From positions 1 to 5,413 of the forward strand of contig JAQGPD010000327.1 in assembly GCA_028293305.1 (NCBI GenBank): DNA of 5,413 nucleotides. Reading direction: 5' to 3'. The notes under the pieces were generated by a model, which worked only from the letters and a program-made list of their open reading frames with translations, made no database searches and had not been told where the DNA came from. The position numbers and the translations under genes are program-made. This stretch comes from Verrucomicrobiales bacterium (GTDB lineage Bacteria; Verrucomicrobiota; Verrucomicrobiia; Verrucomicrobiales; V1-33). This document shows positions 1 to 5,127 of the stretch, piece by piece (positions within the stretch are counted from its first letter, which is position 1; every line of letters starts with the position of its first letter).

Positions 1-1
1 A

Positions 2-1315
2 CCGGTCATCACCACGCCCGGGAACGCGCTCATCGCCGATTTCCTCCCGGACGAAGTCGCAGGCCGGGTCCTGCTGGCATTCGGCACCGGAGTCTTCGCC
101 GCCTCCCCCGATACTGGAAAGATTTCCCCGTTGAATCAGCTATCCCCGGATGACCAGCCTGAGGGGGCCCAAACCGTCCGCCGCATTTCCCTGAAACCGG
201 ACGGCGGAGTCCTGGCCCTGATGGACACCGCAGAAGCGGACGAAACGGGAGCCCTTCACCAGAAACCCCGCAGCAACGCCCGCGCCATAGCCGCGCTTAC
301 CGCCGCCAGACATGCCGCCCTGCTCGCTGGAGGACGGCTGGAAATCCGCACGGATTCCCGCACCGCTCCTCCCGATGATCTGCCGTCCCGCGCTTTCGTG
401 AATGGCGGGGAAGGCCGTGTCGCTGCATGGTCCAGCGATTCCAAACATTTCGCGGCGCAGGCATGGGACCGTGTCAGCCTTGACATCGGCGAGCCCTGGA
501 GTGGCGGCAATCCCGACGCCATTGCCACCCGGAACACCGGCCGCAGTCTGGAGTGGATGCTTCTCCCCATGTGGCACCCGGACGGCTCCCTCATCACCGT
601 CCTGGAAAACCGGCCCGTCGTCCTCCGGCAGACCTCCGCAGCCCCCTCCACCTGGCCCGTTTCCCCCCTGCCGCTGCCTGCCGGGACCTGGTCCGCCACG
701 GTGCTGGCCGGCGGATCCCAGGTCGCCTTTGCCACCCCTGCGGGCGTCAGCTTTCTGGATTGGAACACCCGCACCGTCCTCCGGGAAATCCCCGTCACCG
801 GCGCGCCCTTTCACCTCTTCACCCATGGAGACGATGCCACCGTCTTCGCCCTCGGGACCGATCTCCGGCTTCACCGGCTCGGGGCAGAACCCTGCACCGT
901 CCCCCTCGCCGATTCCGTCCCCCCCGCCGTCGCCTGGCCCGCGCCCCTGGCCTGGCATTCCGGGAAAAGCCTCCTCGCCCTCCGGCTTCGCGGCCGCACG
1001 CAGCTCCTCCATCTTTCCGCCACCGGCCCCCTGATCACACCTGGCCACAGCCTTCCCGCGGATTCCACCCTCACCGCCCTCGCCTTCAGCCCGGACGGAC
1101 GCCGCCTCGCCACCGCCAACTCCCGGCGGGAACTCATCCTCTGGGATTGGGAGGAAAGCCTCCCCCTTCTGCAGTTTCCCATCCGCGCCACCGCCAGCAG
1201 CATCGCCTTCAGCCCGGACGGCCGCTGGCTGGCCAACACCGACTTTGCCCCCTCCTTGGAACTGCGGGAAGCCCCGCCTCCCGCAGCCACCAGCCTCACC
1301 GGGCGTGCCCCGTGA
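2..1315 (+). CDS. WD40/beta-propeller protein, C-terminal part (5' end outside window)
   Basis: The reading frame is open from base 2 to the TGA at 1313-1315, so this is the last ~437 codons of a longer protein. A TTG at 131 could serve as a start, but the upstream codons read as the same kind of protein (VLLAFGTGVFAASPDTG), so I prefer a truncated gene. The visible part is built of about seven or eight propeller-like blades. The two clearest are near the end, each with FSPDGR (codons at 1085 and 1208); the first continues into LATAN and ends ILWDWE, the classic WD40 pattern. More degenerate blades contain MWHPDGSLITVLEN, VAFATPAGVSFLDW and LAWHSGKSLLAL. There is no transmembrane segment in the visible part. 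Such propellers normally act as protein-interaction platforms; in this phylum they are often the C-terminal half of larger proteins, sometimes Ser/Thr kinases, but no kinase motif is visible here. The fold is fairly sure, the function unknown. Confidence 0.8.
   Translation, partial: PVITTPGNALIADFLPDEVAGRVLLAFGTGVFAASPDTGKISPLNQLSPDDQPEGAQTVRRISLKPDGGVLALMDTAEADETGALHQKPRSNARAIAALTAARHAALLAGGRLEIRTDSRTAPPDDLPSRAFVNGGEGRVAAWSSDSKHFAAQAWDRVSLDIGEPWSGGNPDAIATRNTGRSLEWMLLPMWHPDGSLITVLENRPVVLRQTSAAPSTWPVSPLPLPAGTWSATVLAGGSQVAFATPAGVSFLDWNTRTVLREIPVTGAPFHLFTHGDDATVFALGTDLRLHRLGAEPCTVPLADSVPPAVAWPAPLAWHSGKSLLALRLRGRTQLLHLSATGPLITPGHSLPADSTLTALAFSPDGRRLATANSRRELILWDWEESLPLLQFPIRATASSIAFSPDGRWLANTDFAPSLELREAPPPAATSLTGRAP
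1080..1221 (+). repeat. Two 19-bp direct repeats encoding successive WD40 blades
   Basis: TCGCCTTCAGCCCGGACGG occurs at 1080-1098 and again, identically, at 1203-1221, 123 bp (41 codons) apart and in the same frame. Each copy encodes the AFSPDG core of a propeller blade, and the spacing equals one WD40 repeat. It reflects the internal repetition of the protein and not a separate element. Confidence 0.75.
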
Positions 1316-1401
1316 CGGACGGCTTCCGTCAATCAGGGAGAGCCGGACCAGGCCGCGCAAAAGCCCCATCGATCCTCAAAAGTCCCCACCAGGCCGCCGT
1401 C

Positions 1402-1420
1402 TGTGCAAGTGAATTGCACA
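1402..1420. promoter_or_regulatory. Perfect 7-bp dyad, possible operator
   Basis: TGTGCAA (1402-1408) and TTGCACA (1414-1420) form a perfect inverted repeat around the 5-base spacer GTGAA, 19 bp in all. It lies just upstream of the AT-rich, promoter-like stretch of this intergenic region. The size and short spacer suit a dimeric helix-turn-helix regulator, but no regulator gene is in the window. It is not followed by a T tract, so it is unlikely to be a terminator. The symmetry is directly visible; the operator role is inference. Confidence 0.35.
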
Positions 1421-1454
1421 CCTCATAACAGGTAGGCCTTTTTGACTTAACCTC

Positions 1455-1485
1455 TCATAAGCCGTTCTTTTGAATTGTCTTATGA
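1455..1485. promoter_or_regulatory. 7-bp dyad in the AT-rich leader
   Basis: TCATAAG (1455-1461) and CTTATGA (1479-1485) are perfect inverted repeats separated by 17 bases. They overlap the only TATAAT-like hexamer of the region (TATGAT, 1481-1486). This could be a regulator site or chance symmetry in AT-rich DNA. Confidence 0.2.
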
Positions 1486-1679
1486 TGTTTACTCCAGACC
1501 GCTTGCTGACCCGTGCGGCACCCATCCGCGGAGCCCTGCTCCCTCCTTCCCCTCCCTGCAGATCCCAGGGCCATGGGACACCCCGCCTTGGGGGGAGAAA
1601 CACCAAATGGACCGGTTCTGAAAAAAAATCGCGGGTTCCTGTAATTTCTCCGCGCGGTCTTACCAGAACCCTACGCACG

Positions 1680-1714
1680 GGCAGGCCTCCATCATTTCCA
1701 GAGAGCGGCCTGCC
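1680..1714 (+). promoter_or_regulatory. Stem-loop in the probable 5' leader of the first PEP-CTERM gene
   Basis: GGCAGGCC (1680-1687) pairs perfectly with GGCCTGCC (1707-1714) around a 19-base loop, ending 65 bases before the ATG at 1780. It has no T tract, so it is not a standard intrinsic terminator. If the transcript starts upstream, it would form a leader hairpin that could affect mRNA stability or translation. The pairing is visible, the role inferred. Confidence 0.35.
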
Positions 1715-1779
1715 AGCATATTCCTAACAAATAAGCCAAAACCAGACCTTCACTCCTCCGGTTTTTCCTCCCAAAATAA

Positions 1780-2403
1780 ATGAAATCTCCCACCAGCCTT
1801 CTTATAACCTCCCTCGCCCTGCTCACCCTCACCGCCGCCCCGGCGTTTTCCGCCATCGTGGTCACCCTGCCCACCGCCACCGTAGCCGGCAGCTTAGTCA
1901 TCACCCAGGATATCAACTTCACCATCACTAAAGCTGGTTTCCTCCAAGCCCTCGTCTTTGATGAGTGGGTTACCAGTGATGGAGCCGGAAATGTTATTGA
2001 CGGAGCTGCCTTCACCCCCCGGCCACTGCCTTACAGCCTGAATGGCGGTTTACCCACCGGAGTCAATTTTAACTTTCTACTTGATAATGCTGCTGCCACC
2101 TCCTCGGATGTTACCCCAAATGATGGTTTCATTCTCTTCAATGCCCTTTCTGTGGCGTTGAATCACAGCTTCACCGTGAAAGCGGCGACTTACACAATCG
2201 CCGCCGGTTCAATGCCTTCGGGCTTCAATCCCCAGACGCAGCAAACCTTCACCGGCAATGCCTTCCTGGGCACCGGTGCCGGACAGCGCCTCAGCGCTAA
2301 CACCCCCGTGGGCGCCGCCGTGCCGGAGCCAGGTTCCCTGGGCCTGCTCGCCCTCGGTGGCCTCGCCGCCGCCACCCGCCGCCGCCGCCCACCAGTCGGC
2401 TGA
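1780..2403 (+). CDS. PEP-CTERM sorting-domain protein (first paralogue)
   Basis: 207 residues. Residues 1-25 form a Sec signal peptide: a short polar start with one lysine, a hydrophobic core (LALLTLTAA) and a probable cleavage after AFS or AFSA. The mature part (about 26-180) is rich in Thr, Ala, Asn and Gly and looks beta-rich; I recognise no named domain. Residues 181-207 are a clear PEP-CTERM tail: VPEP, a hydrophobic helix (LGLLALGGLAAA) and RRRR. In this family the tail is recognised by an exosortase in the inner membrane after export, and the protein ends up at the cell surface or in extracellular polymer; no exosortase gene is in the window. The ATG at 1780 is chosen because it puts the signal peptide at the N-terminus. 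There is no Shine-Dalgarno sequence; the leader before it is CCAAAATAA. A close paralogue follows 217 bp downstream. Confidence 0.88.
   Translation: MKSPTSLLITSLALLTLTAAPAFSAIVVTLPTATVAGSLVITQDINFTITKAGFLQALVFDEWVTSDGAGNVIDGAAFTPRPLPYSLNGGLPTGVNFNFLLDNAAATSSDVTPNDGFILFNALSVALNHSFTVKAATYTIAAGSMPSGFNPQTQQTFTGNAFLGTGAGQRLSANTPVGAAVPEPGSLGLLALGGLAAATRRRRPPVG
1811..1929 (+). repeat. 5' shared block of the twin PEP-CTERM genes (copy 1)
   Basis: This stretch, covering the end of the signal peptide and the first mature residues (IVVTLPTATV to ITQDINFTIT), matches 2655-2773 with two mismatches in 119 bases (at 1886 and 1896). Silent positions are conserved too, which points to recent duplication or gene conversion more than to protein-level selection. 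Confidence 0.85.
2224..2389 (+). repeat. 3' shared block of the twin PEP-CTERM genes (copy 1)
   Basis: Two near-identical pieces match 3071-3236 of the second gene. Bases 2224-2268 (TTCAATC onwards, QTQQTFTGNAFL) differ at two positions, and bases 2287-2389 (RLSANTPVG through the PEP-CTERM tail) differ at three of 103. Between them, six codons have diverged. The spacing is the same in both genes. Confidence 0.8.
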
Positions 2404-2620
2404 GGCACCCAGGAGGGCAGGCTTTTTCCGGAACATCGTCGCCTGACGGTGATTTTCCCTGCCTGCTCCCGCCAGAATCCACCCGACCGTCCGCTCCGCC
2501 GTCTGTCCCTGACAGGCGTGGAGCTGGCGGCATTTGGATCACCTCCCCCCAACCCCATTCCGATCCCTAACCTGATTCCGATCCCCCAATCCTCCAAAAA
2601 TCAAACTTTTCCTTCCTGCC
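2404..2620. other. Spacer between the twin PEP-CTERM genes
   Basis: A 217-base gap with no credible gene. No hairpin followed by a T tract is visible, so read-through from the first gene is possible. The last 60 bases are pyrimidine-rich, and the start at 2621 has TTCCTTCCTGCC ahead of it with no Shine-Dalgarno sequence. A short direct repeat near its end is listed separately. Confidence 0.5.
2557..2585 (+). repeat. Short direct repeat ahead of the second PEP-CTERM gene
   Basis: ATTCCGATCCC occurs at 2557-2567 and 2575-2585, an exact 11-bp repeat with an 18-bp period, ending 35 bases before the start codon. A site for a regulator is possible but unsupported; it may equally be a small slippage duplication. 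Confidence 0.4.
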
Positions 2621-3253
2621 ATGAAACCACACCCTGCCCCCTGCCTCCTCGCCACCCTCGCCCTGCTCACCCTCACCGCCGCCCCGGCGTTTTCCGCCAT
2701 CGTGGTCACCCTGCCCACCGCCACCGTAGACGGCAGCTTCGTCATCACCCAGGATATCAACTTCACCATCACTGCCGGTGGTTCCGTCCGAAATCTTGTC
2801 ATTGATGAGTGGGTTACCAGTGATGGAGTCGGAGATTTTATTTTCGGCTCTTACATCACCCCAGGGCAGATGACTTACAGCCTGAACGCGGGATCAGCCA
2901 CCGGCGTTAGCATTGGCGGAATAAGTGATAACCGTGCTGCCAACGCCGGGAATGTTACTCCAAACGATGGATATATCTACTTAAATACTGCAATCCTTGT
3001 CTCGCTGAATGACATCTTAACCGTGAAAGCAGCGACCTACACGCTGGCCGCCGGCTCATTGCCCGCTAACTTCAATCGCCAGACACAGCAAACCTTCACC
3101 GGCAATGCCTTCCTGACCAACGATTTCGGAGCGCGCCTCAGCGCTAACACCCCGGTGGGCACCGCCGTGCCGGAGCCAGGTTCCCTGGGCCTGCTCGCCC
3201 TCGGCGGCCTCGCCGCCGCCACCCGCCGCCGCCGCCGGCCCGCCCGCATCTAA
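2621..3253 (+). CDS. PEP-CTERM sorting-domain protein (second paralogue)
   Basis: 210 residues, with the same architecture as the gene upstream. Residues 1-26 are a signal peptide (LATLALLTLTAAPAFSA), followed by a Thr/Gly/Asn-rich, probably beta-rich mature region, and residues 183-210 are the tail with VPEP, a hydrophobic helix and RRRRR. The N- and C-terminal segments are nearly identical to the first copy. In the core only islands match (DEWVTSDG, YSLN, TGV, VTPNDG, TVKAATYT), roughly half of the positions. The DNA of the core is more AT-rich than both ends. As with other PEP-CTERM proteins, processing by an exosortase after Sec export is expected. The start at 2621 places the signal peptide correctly and lacks a Shine-Dalgarno sequence. 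The gene for an unknown membrane protein begins 48 bp downstream and may share its transcript. Confidence 0.88.
   Translation: MKPHPAPCLLATLALLTLTAAPAFSAIVVTLPTATVDGSFVITQDINFTITAGGSVRNLVIDEWVTSDGVGDFIFGSYITPGQMTYSLNAGSATGVSIGGISDNRAANAGNVTPNDGYIYLNTAILVSLNDILTVKAATYTLAAGSLPANFNRQTQQTFTGNAFLTNDFGARLSANTPVGTAVPEPGSLGLLALGGLAAATRRRRRPARI
2655..2773 (+). repeat. 5' shared block of the twin PEP-CTERM genes (copy 2)
   Basis: Partner of 1811-1929, with 117 of 119 bases identical. The first 75 bases are identical without interruption. Upstream of the block the two signal-peptide starts differ in sequence and by one codon in length. Confidence 0.85.
3071..3236 (+). repeat. 3' shared block of the twin PEP-CTERM genes (copy 2)
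   Basis: Partner of 2224-2389. The final 103 bases, encoding RLSANTPVG and the PEP-CTERM tail up to the arginine run, differ at only three positions. The copies then end differently (PPVG in the first gene, RPARI in the second). Confidence 0.8.
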
Positions 3254-3301
3254 AACCAAAGGAGAGCGCCCGCATCCAGCCGGCACTTTCCCAAAAGCAC
3301 C

Positions 3302-4234
3302 ATGAAACCGAAACCGTTCAATGCCGCCCGCGGGCCGGAGTATGTGGATCTGTTGCGCCAGTCCCGCCGGCGCGTGCAAAACCGGGCGATCCGTGCGGAG
3401 GCCCGGGAGCTGAGCGTGGAGGGCACCGCCCCGCGGAGCAGCGGAGGGAACCGCTTCCTCCTGGGCGTGGTGGGCCTGGGGCTGGTGGTGACCCTGGCCG
3501 GGTTGGTCTGGATCCTGCCCGCATGGCGGACCTCCAGGCAGGACGCCTCCGCAGGAGTGGGCGGCCAGGCTGCTTCCCGCGTGGCTCTCCTTTCCCCGGC
3601 GGACTGCGCGGACGGTTTTCTGAAAGCCACCAGCCAGGAGGAAAGGCTGCGTTTTATCCGCCTTCCGGAGCTGGCGGGCCCTGTCATGCAGCAGTTTTAC
3701 GAATCAGGCCCCGGGGCCGTGGAAACGGTGGAGGAGCACAAGCCCATCCTGTCAGGGCAACTGGATCCCCCCGTGATGGGCCGGTCGTATTCCGTCAGCG
3801 GGCGGTTTCAGGTGGCCTTGCGGGACGGTGGCCAACGTTACCTCTACACCGTGGAGGAAAACGGGGAAACGAAAGTGGACTTCCATGTCTATGCCCGGCA
3901 CACCGATCCCCCGTGGCCCGAGATCACCTCCGGCCGTGCGGTGGAGTCCAAGGTCAGGGTGTCCCTGTCACCCGGCGACTATTATCAGGCCCCCTTCGCC
4001 GACAGCGATGAATGGCTGGCGCTGCGGGCGACCCATCCCGACCTCCCCGCGGACCTGACCCTCTACCTCCGGCGCAGCGACACCAGCCTCACGCAACTAA
4101 CCAACCTGCCCCCTGACAAAAGCCTGCGGTTTTTTCTGAAAATCGCCCCCATCGGAAACAGCTGGAGCCAGCGGCAATACGAGATCAAAGCCATCCTGTC
4201 CCCCGACTGGCTGGAACCCACCCCGGCTCCATGA
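3302..4234 (+). CDS. Membrane-anchored protein of unknown function
   Basis: 310 residues; I do not recognise a family. Residues 1-50 are basic and probably cytoplasmic (LLRQSRRRVQNRAIRAEAR). Residues ~51-74 form one transmembrane helix (FLLGVVGLGLVVTLAGLVWI). Residues ~75-310 would lie in the periplasm and look like a soluble alpha/beta domain. Within it, about 96-150 (DGFLKATSQEERLRFIR ... VMQQFYES) resembles a helical segment, followed by strand-rich sequence (RSYSVSGRFQVALRDG, YLYTVEENGETKVDFHVYAR). The C-terminus is proline-rich (EPTPAP). The ATG at 3302 is the first start in the frame near the upstream gene. An AAAGGAG at 3258-3264 is 37 bases away, too far to serve it. The gene follows the second PEP-CTERM gene closely, so co-transcription is plausible, but a link to surface sorting is only a guess. 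Confidence 0.75.
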   Translation: MKPKPFNAARGPEYVDLLRQSRRRVQNRAIRAEARELSVEGTAPRSSGGNRFLLGVVGLGLVVTLAGLVWILPAWRTSRQDASAGVGGQAASRVALLSPADCADGFLKATSQEERLRFIRLPELAGPVMQQFYESGPGAVETVEEHKPILSGQLDPPVMGRSYSVSGRFQVALRDGGQRYLYTVEENGETKVDFHVYARHTDPPWPEITSGRAVESKVRVSLSPGDYYQAPFADSDEWLALRATHPDLPADLTLYLRRSDTSLTQLTNLPPDKSLRFFLKIAPIGNSWSQRQYEIKAILSPDWLEPTPAP

Positions 4235-4280
4235 ACGGCACCTCTGCCTAATGGACCGGCCCCTGGAAGCGAGGAGGATG

Positions 4281-4315
4281 CAAAAGAGTGGTCCGCACAA
4301 AAGAGTGGTCCGCAC
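4281..4315 (+). repeat. 17-bp perfect tandem duplication
   Basis: AAAAGAGTGGTCCGCAC at 4282-4298 is repeated exactly at 4299-4315, with the preceding C shared as well. A 14-bp part of the unit (AGAGTGGTCCGCAC) recurs in inverted orientation at 4743-4756, so the duplication forms the left outer arm of the repeat block. Confidence 0.85.
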
Positions 4316-4333
4316 AGTCCTCTGTGCGGTTTT
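4310..4333 (+). terminator. Intrinsic terminator after the membrane-protein gene
   Basis: CCGCACAG (4310-4317) and CTGTGCGG (4322-4329) form an 8-bp GC-rich stem with a TCCT tetraloop, followed at once by TTTT. This fits a rho-independent terminator for rightward transcription, 76 bases past the stop at 4234. The T tract is short. The stem is made from the same motif as the surrounding repeats, so termination may be a by-product of the repeat. Confidence 0.6.
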
Positions 4334-4400
4334 CAGAGCACCGGCCGCAGCTGGATGGTGGCTTTTGGGATAGCCGGGGAGCTTGCTTTAGTTAGGTGTG

Positions 4401-4412
4401 TCCAAGTTTGAT
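4401..4412 (+). repeat. Single outlying copy of the flanking repeat motif
   Basis: TCCAAGTTTGAT, four bases before the left terminal repeat of the palindromic element, matches TCCAAGGTTGAT at 4649-4660 on its other side in 11 of 12 positions and in the same orientation. It may be an imperfect target-site duplication, or a unit of the 22-bp array separated from the rest by the element. Confidence 0.5.
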
Positions 4413-4415
4413 TTA

Positions 4416-4650
4416 GAGCATTTTAAATAATGCCGTAGCCGCCAAGCCTCTGCAACATCAGGCCCGGAGGGCCGGAATCTTTATAGCCACCGACATGCGA
4501 AAAATGATCGAGCTCCGGAGGAGCGGCCTATTCTTTCCCGATGTAGCCGGATGTCGCTCCTCCGGAGCTAAAATTTAACGGGTGACTATGGCTATAAAGA
4601 TTTAACCCCTCCGGGGTCGGACGCTGGCTACGTCATTATTTAAAATGCTC
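4416..4650. mobile_element. Nested palindromic (MITE-like) repeat element, non-coding
   Basis: The ends are perfect 17-bp inverted repeats, GAGCATTTTAAATAATG (4416-4432) and its complement (4634-4650). With one mismatch they extend to 25 bp, ending CGTAGCC (4416-4440 / 4626-4650). Nested inside are AATCTTTATAGCCA (4476-4489) with its exact complement at 4589-4602, and AGCTCCGGAGGAGCG (4511-4525) with its exact complement at 4555-4569, leaving a 29-base apex. Small local hairpins GGCCC/GGGCC (4461-4473) and CCCC/GGGG (4606-4616) sit at matching positions on the two sides. All pairs are roughly concentric, so either strand could fold into one long hairpin or cruciform. No protein is encoded. 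It could be a non-autonomous transposable element or a REP/BIME-like intergenic repeat; with one copy in view the two cannot be told apart. Confidence 0.6.
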
Positions 4651-4711
4651 CAAGGTTGATCGGAGGCAGCTCCAAGGGTGATCCAAGGCAGCTCCAAAGT
4701 TGCTGCTGCCG
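4648..4711 (+). repeat. 22-bp degenerate tandem array, about three units
   Basis: Units begin at 4648, 4670 and 4692, each opening CTCCAA. The first two end GGCAG and differ at a few positions in the middle; the third keeps CTCCAAAGTTG and then diverges into the next repeat. The first unit overlaps the right end of the palindromic element by three bases. It could be an iteron-like binding array or slippage-derived filler. Confidence 0.6.
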
Positions 4712-4756
4712 CACAGAGGATTGCCTTCGGCTCCCTGCGGGTGTGCGGACCACTCT
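4709..4756 (-). repeat. Inverted right arm of the outer repeat
   Basis: CCGCACAGAGGA (4709-4720) is the exact complement of TCCTCTGTGCGG at 4318-4329, and GTGCGGACCACTCT (4743-4756) is the exact complement of AGAGTGGTCCGCAC at 4302-4315. In this arm the two motifs are separated by about 21 extra bases that are missing on the left, where they nearly touch. It can also fold on itself (CCGCACA 4709-4715 / TGTGCGG 4742-4748) around a 26-base loop. Confidence 0.75.
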
Positions 4757-4814
4757 GTCAGACCATTCCGGGCAGGCCGCTGGGGTTGCGTCATTCCATT
4801 TCTACTTCACTTCT

Positions 4815-4826
4815 AGGAAATTTCCT
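4815..4826. promoter_or_regulatory. 12-bp perfect palindrome
   Basis: AGGAAATTTCCT is fully self-complementary and lies in a less GC-rich stretch 62 bases before the possible small ORF. It could be a regulator site. No promoter hexamers at proper spacing were seen beside it. Confidence 0.2.
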
Positions 4827-4887
4827 GGCGCGGATTTTCACGATATGACGGGCGGCCGGGCGGCAATCATTCCCGGGGCTTGGTCGA

Positions 4888-5025
4888 ATGATCAACACAC
4901 CCGTTGGCTATTTCGAAGCTGACCTGATACTGGCTAATGGGCAAAAACTTGGCGAGGTCCTGAAAAATGGATCCCTCAAAAAGCGTGCCAACGCCCCGCC
5001 ATCAGTCAAAACGATTTACGTCTAA
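4888..5025 (+). CDS. Possible small protein of 45 residues, unrecognised
   Basis: An ATG at 4888 opens 45 codons ending in TAA at 5023-5025. The protein begins MINTPVGYFEADLILANG, continues with a lysine-rich stretch (KNGSLKKRANAPP) and ends VKTIYV. It has no signal peptide or membrane helix and I do not recognise it. The frame is open upstream only to a TGA at 4846-4848. The amino-acid composition looks ordinary for a protein, unlike the Arg/Pro-rich shadow frames elsewhere in the window. A GGGG at 4875-4878 is a weak ribosome-binding candidate. It may instead be the decayed remnant of a larger gene. Confidence is low. Confidence 0.25.
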   Translation: MINTPVGYFEADLILANGQKLGEVLKNGSLKKRANAPPSVKTIYV

Positions 5026-5127
5026 CGATTCACCGGCTTGGGCCACTTGCTGGCCGGAATTTCACGGAAGGTCATCTTCCCGGAGCCGAAACCCGTCAAG
5101 CGAACAGTGAGGCGATGCTTTCCTTCT

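Larger units (their letters stand above)
1316..1779. other. Intergenic region ahead of the first PEP-CTERM gene
   Basis: These 464 bases hold no convincing gene. The stretch around 1421-1490 is clearly more AT-rich than its surroundings and contains TTGACT (1442-1447) and TATGAT (1481-1486), which resemble promoter hexamers but lie 33 bp apart and so cannot form one sigma-70 promoter. Two dyads and one stem-loop, listed separately, lie here. A run of eight A residues occurs near 1621-1628. A small hairpin (GACGG/CCGTC, 1318-1330) follows the stop codon of the propeller gene but has no T tract, so I do not call it a terminator. Confidence 0.6.

Noticed and set aside
1318..1330. Hairpin GACGG/CCGTC as a terminator of the propeller gene
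   Set aside because: The stem is only 5 bp and no T tract follows.
140..1369. Long minus-strand open frame of 409 codons opposite the propeller gene
   Set aside because: The translation is extremely Gly/Arg-rich without domain features, typical of the antisense of a GC-rich gene; the plus frame has clear WD40 blades.
553..1428. Plus-strand 291-codon frame overlapping the propeller gene
   Set aside because: Arg/Pro/His-rich low-complexity translation in a shifted frame; a shadow of the real gene.
1442..1486. Sigma-70 promoter from TTGACT and TATGAT
   Set aside because: The hexamers are 33 bases apart, about double the usable spacing, and neither has a good partner at 16-18 bases.
2415..2466. 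GCAGGC/GCCTGC inverted pair after the first PEP-CTERM gene as a terminator
   Set aside because: Only 6 bp with a 40-base loop, and the T run lies in the loop instead of after the stem.
4097..4315. 72-codon minus-strand frame
   Set aside because: It begins inside the 17-bp tandem repeat and then runs antisense to the membrane-protein gene; a shadow.
4281..4711. CRISPR array
   Set aside because: The repeats are 17 or 22 bp, directly abutting with no unique spacers of regular length, and no cas gene is present.
4656..4922. 88-codon plus-strand frame crossing the 22-bp array and the right repeat arm
   Set aside because: Most of it is translated repeat DNA (the 22-bp units and the inverted arm), with no start signal and no recognisable protein features. 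It probably arises wherever this repeat is translated.
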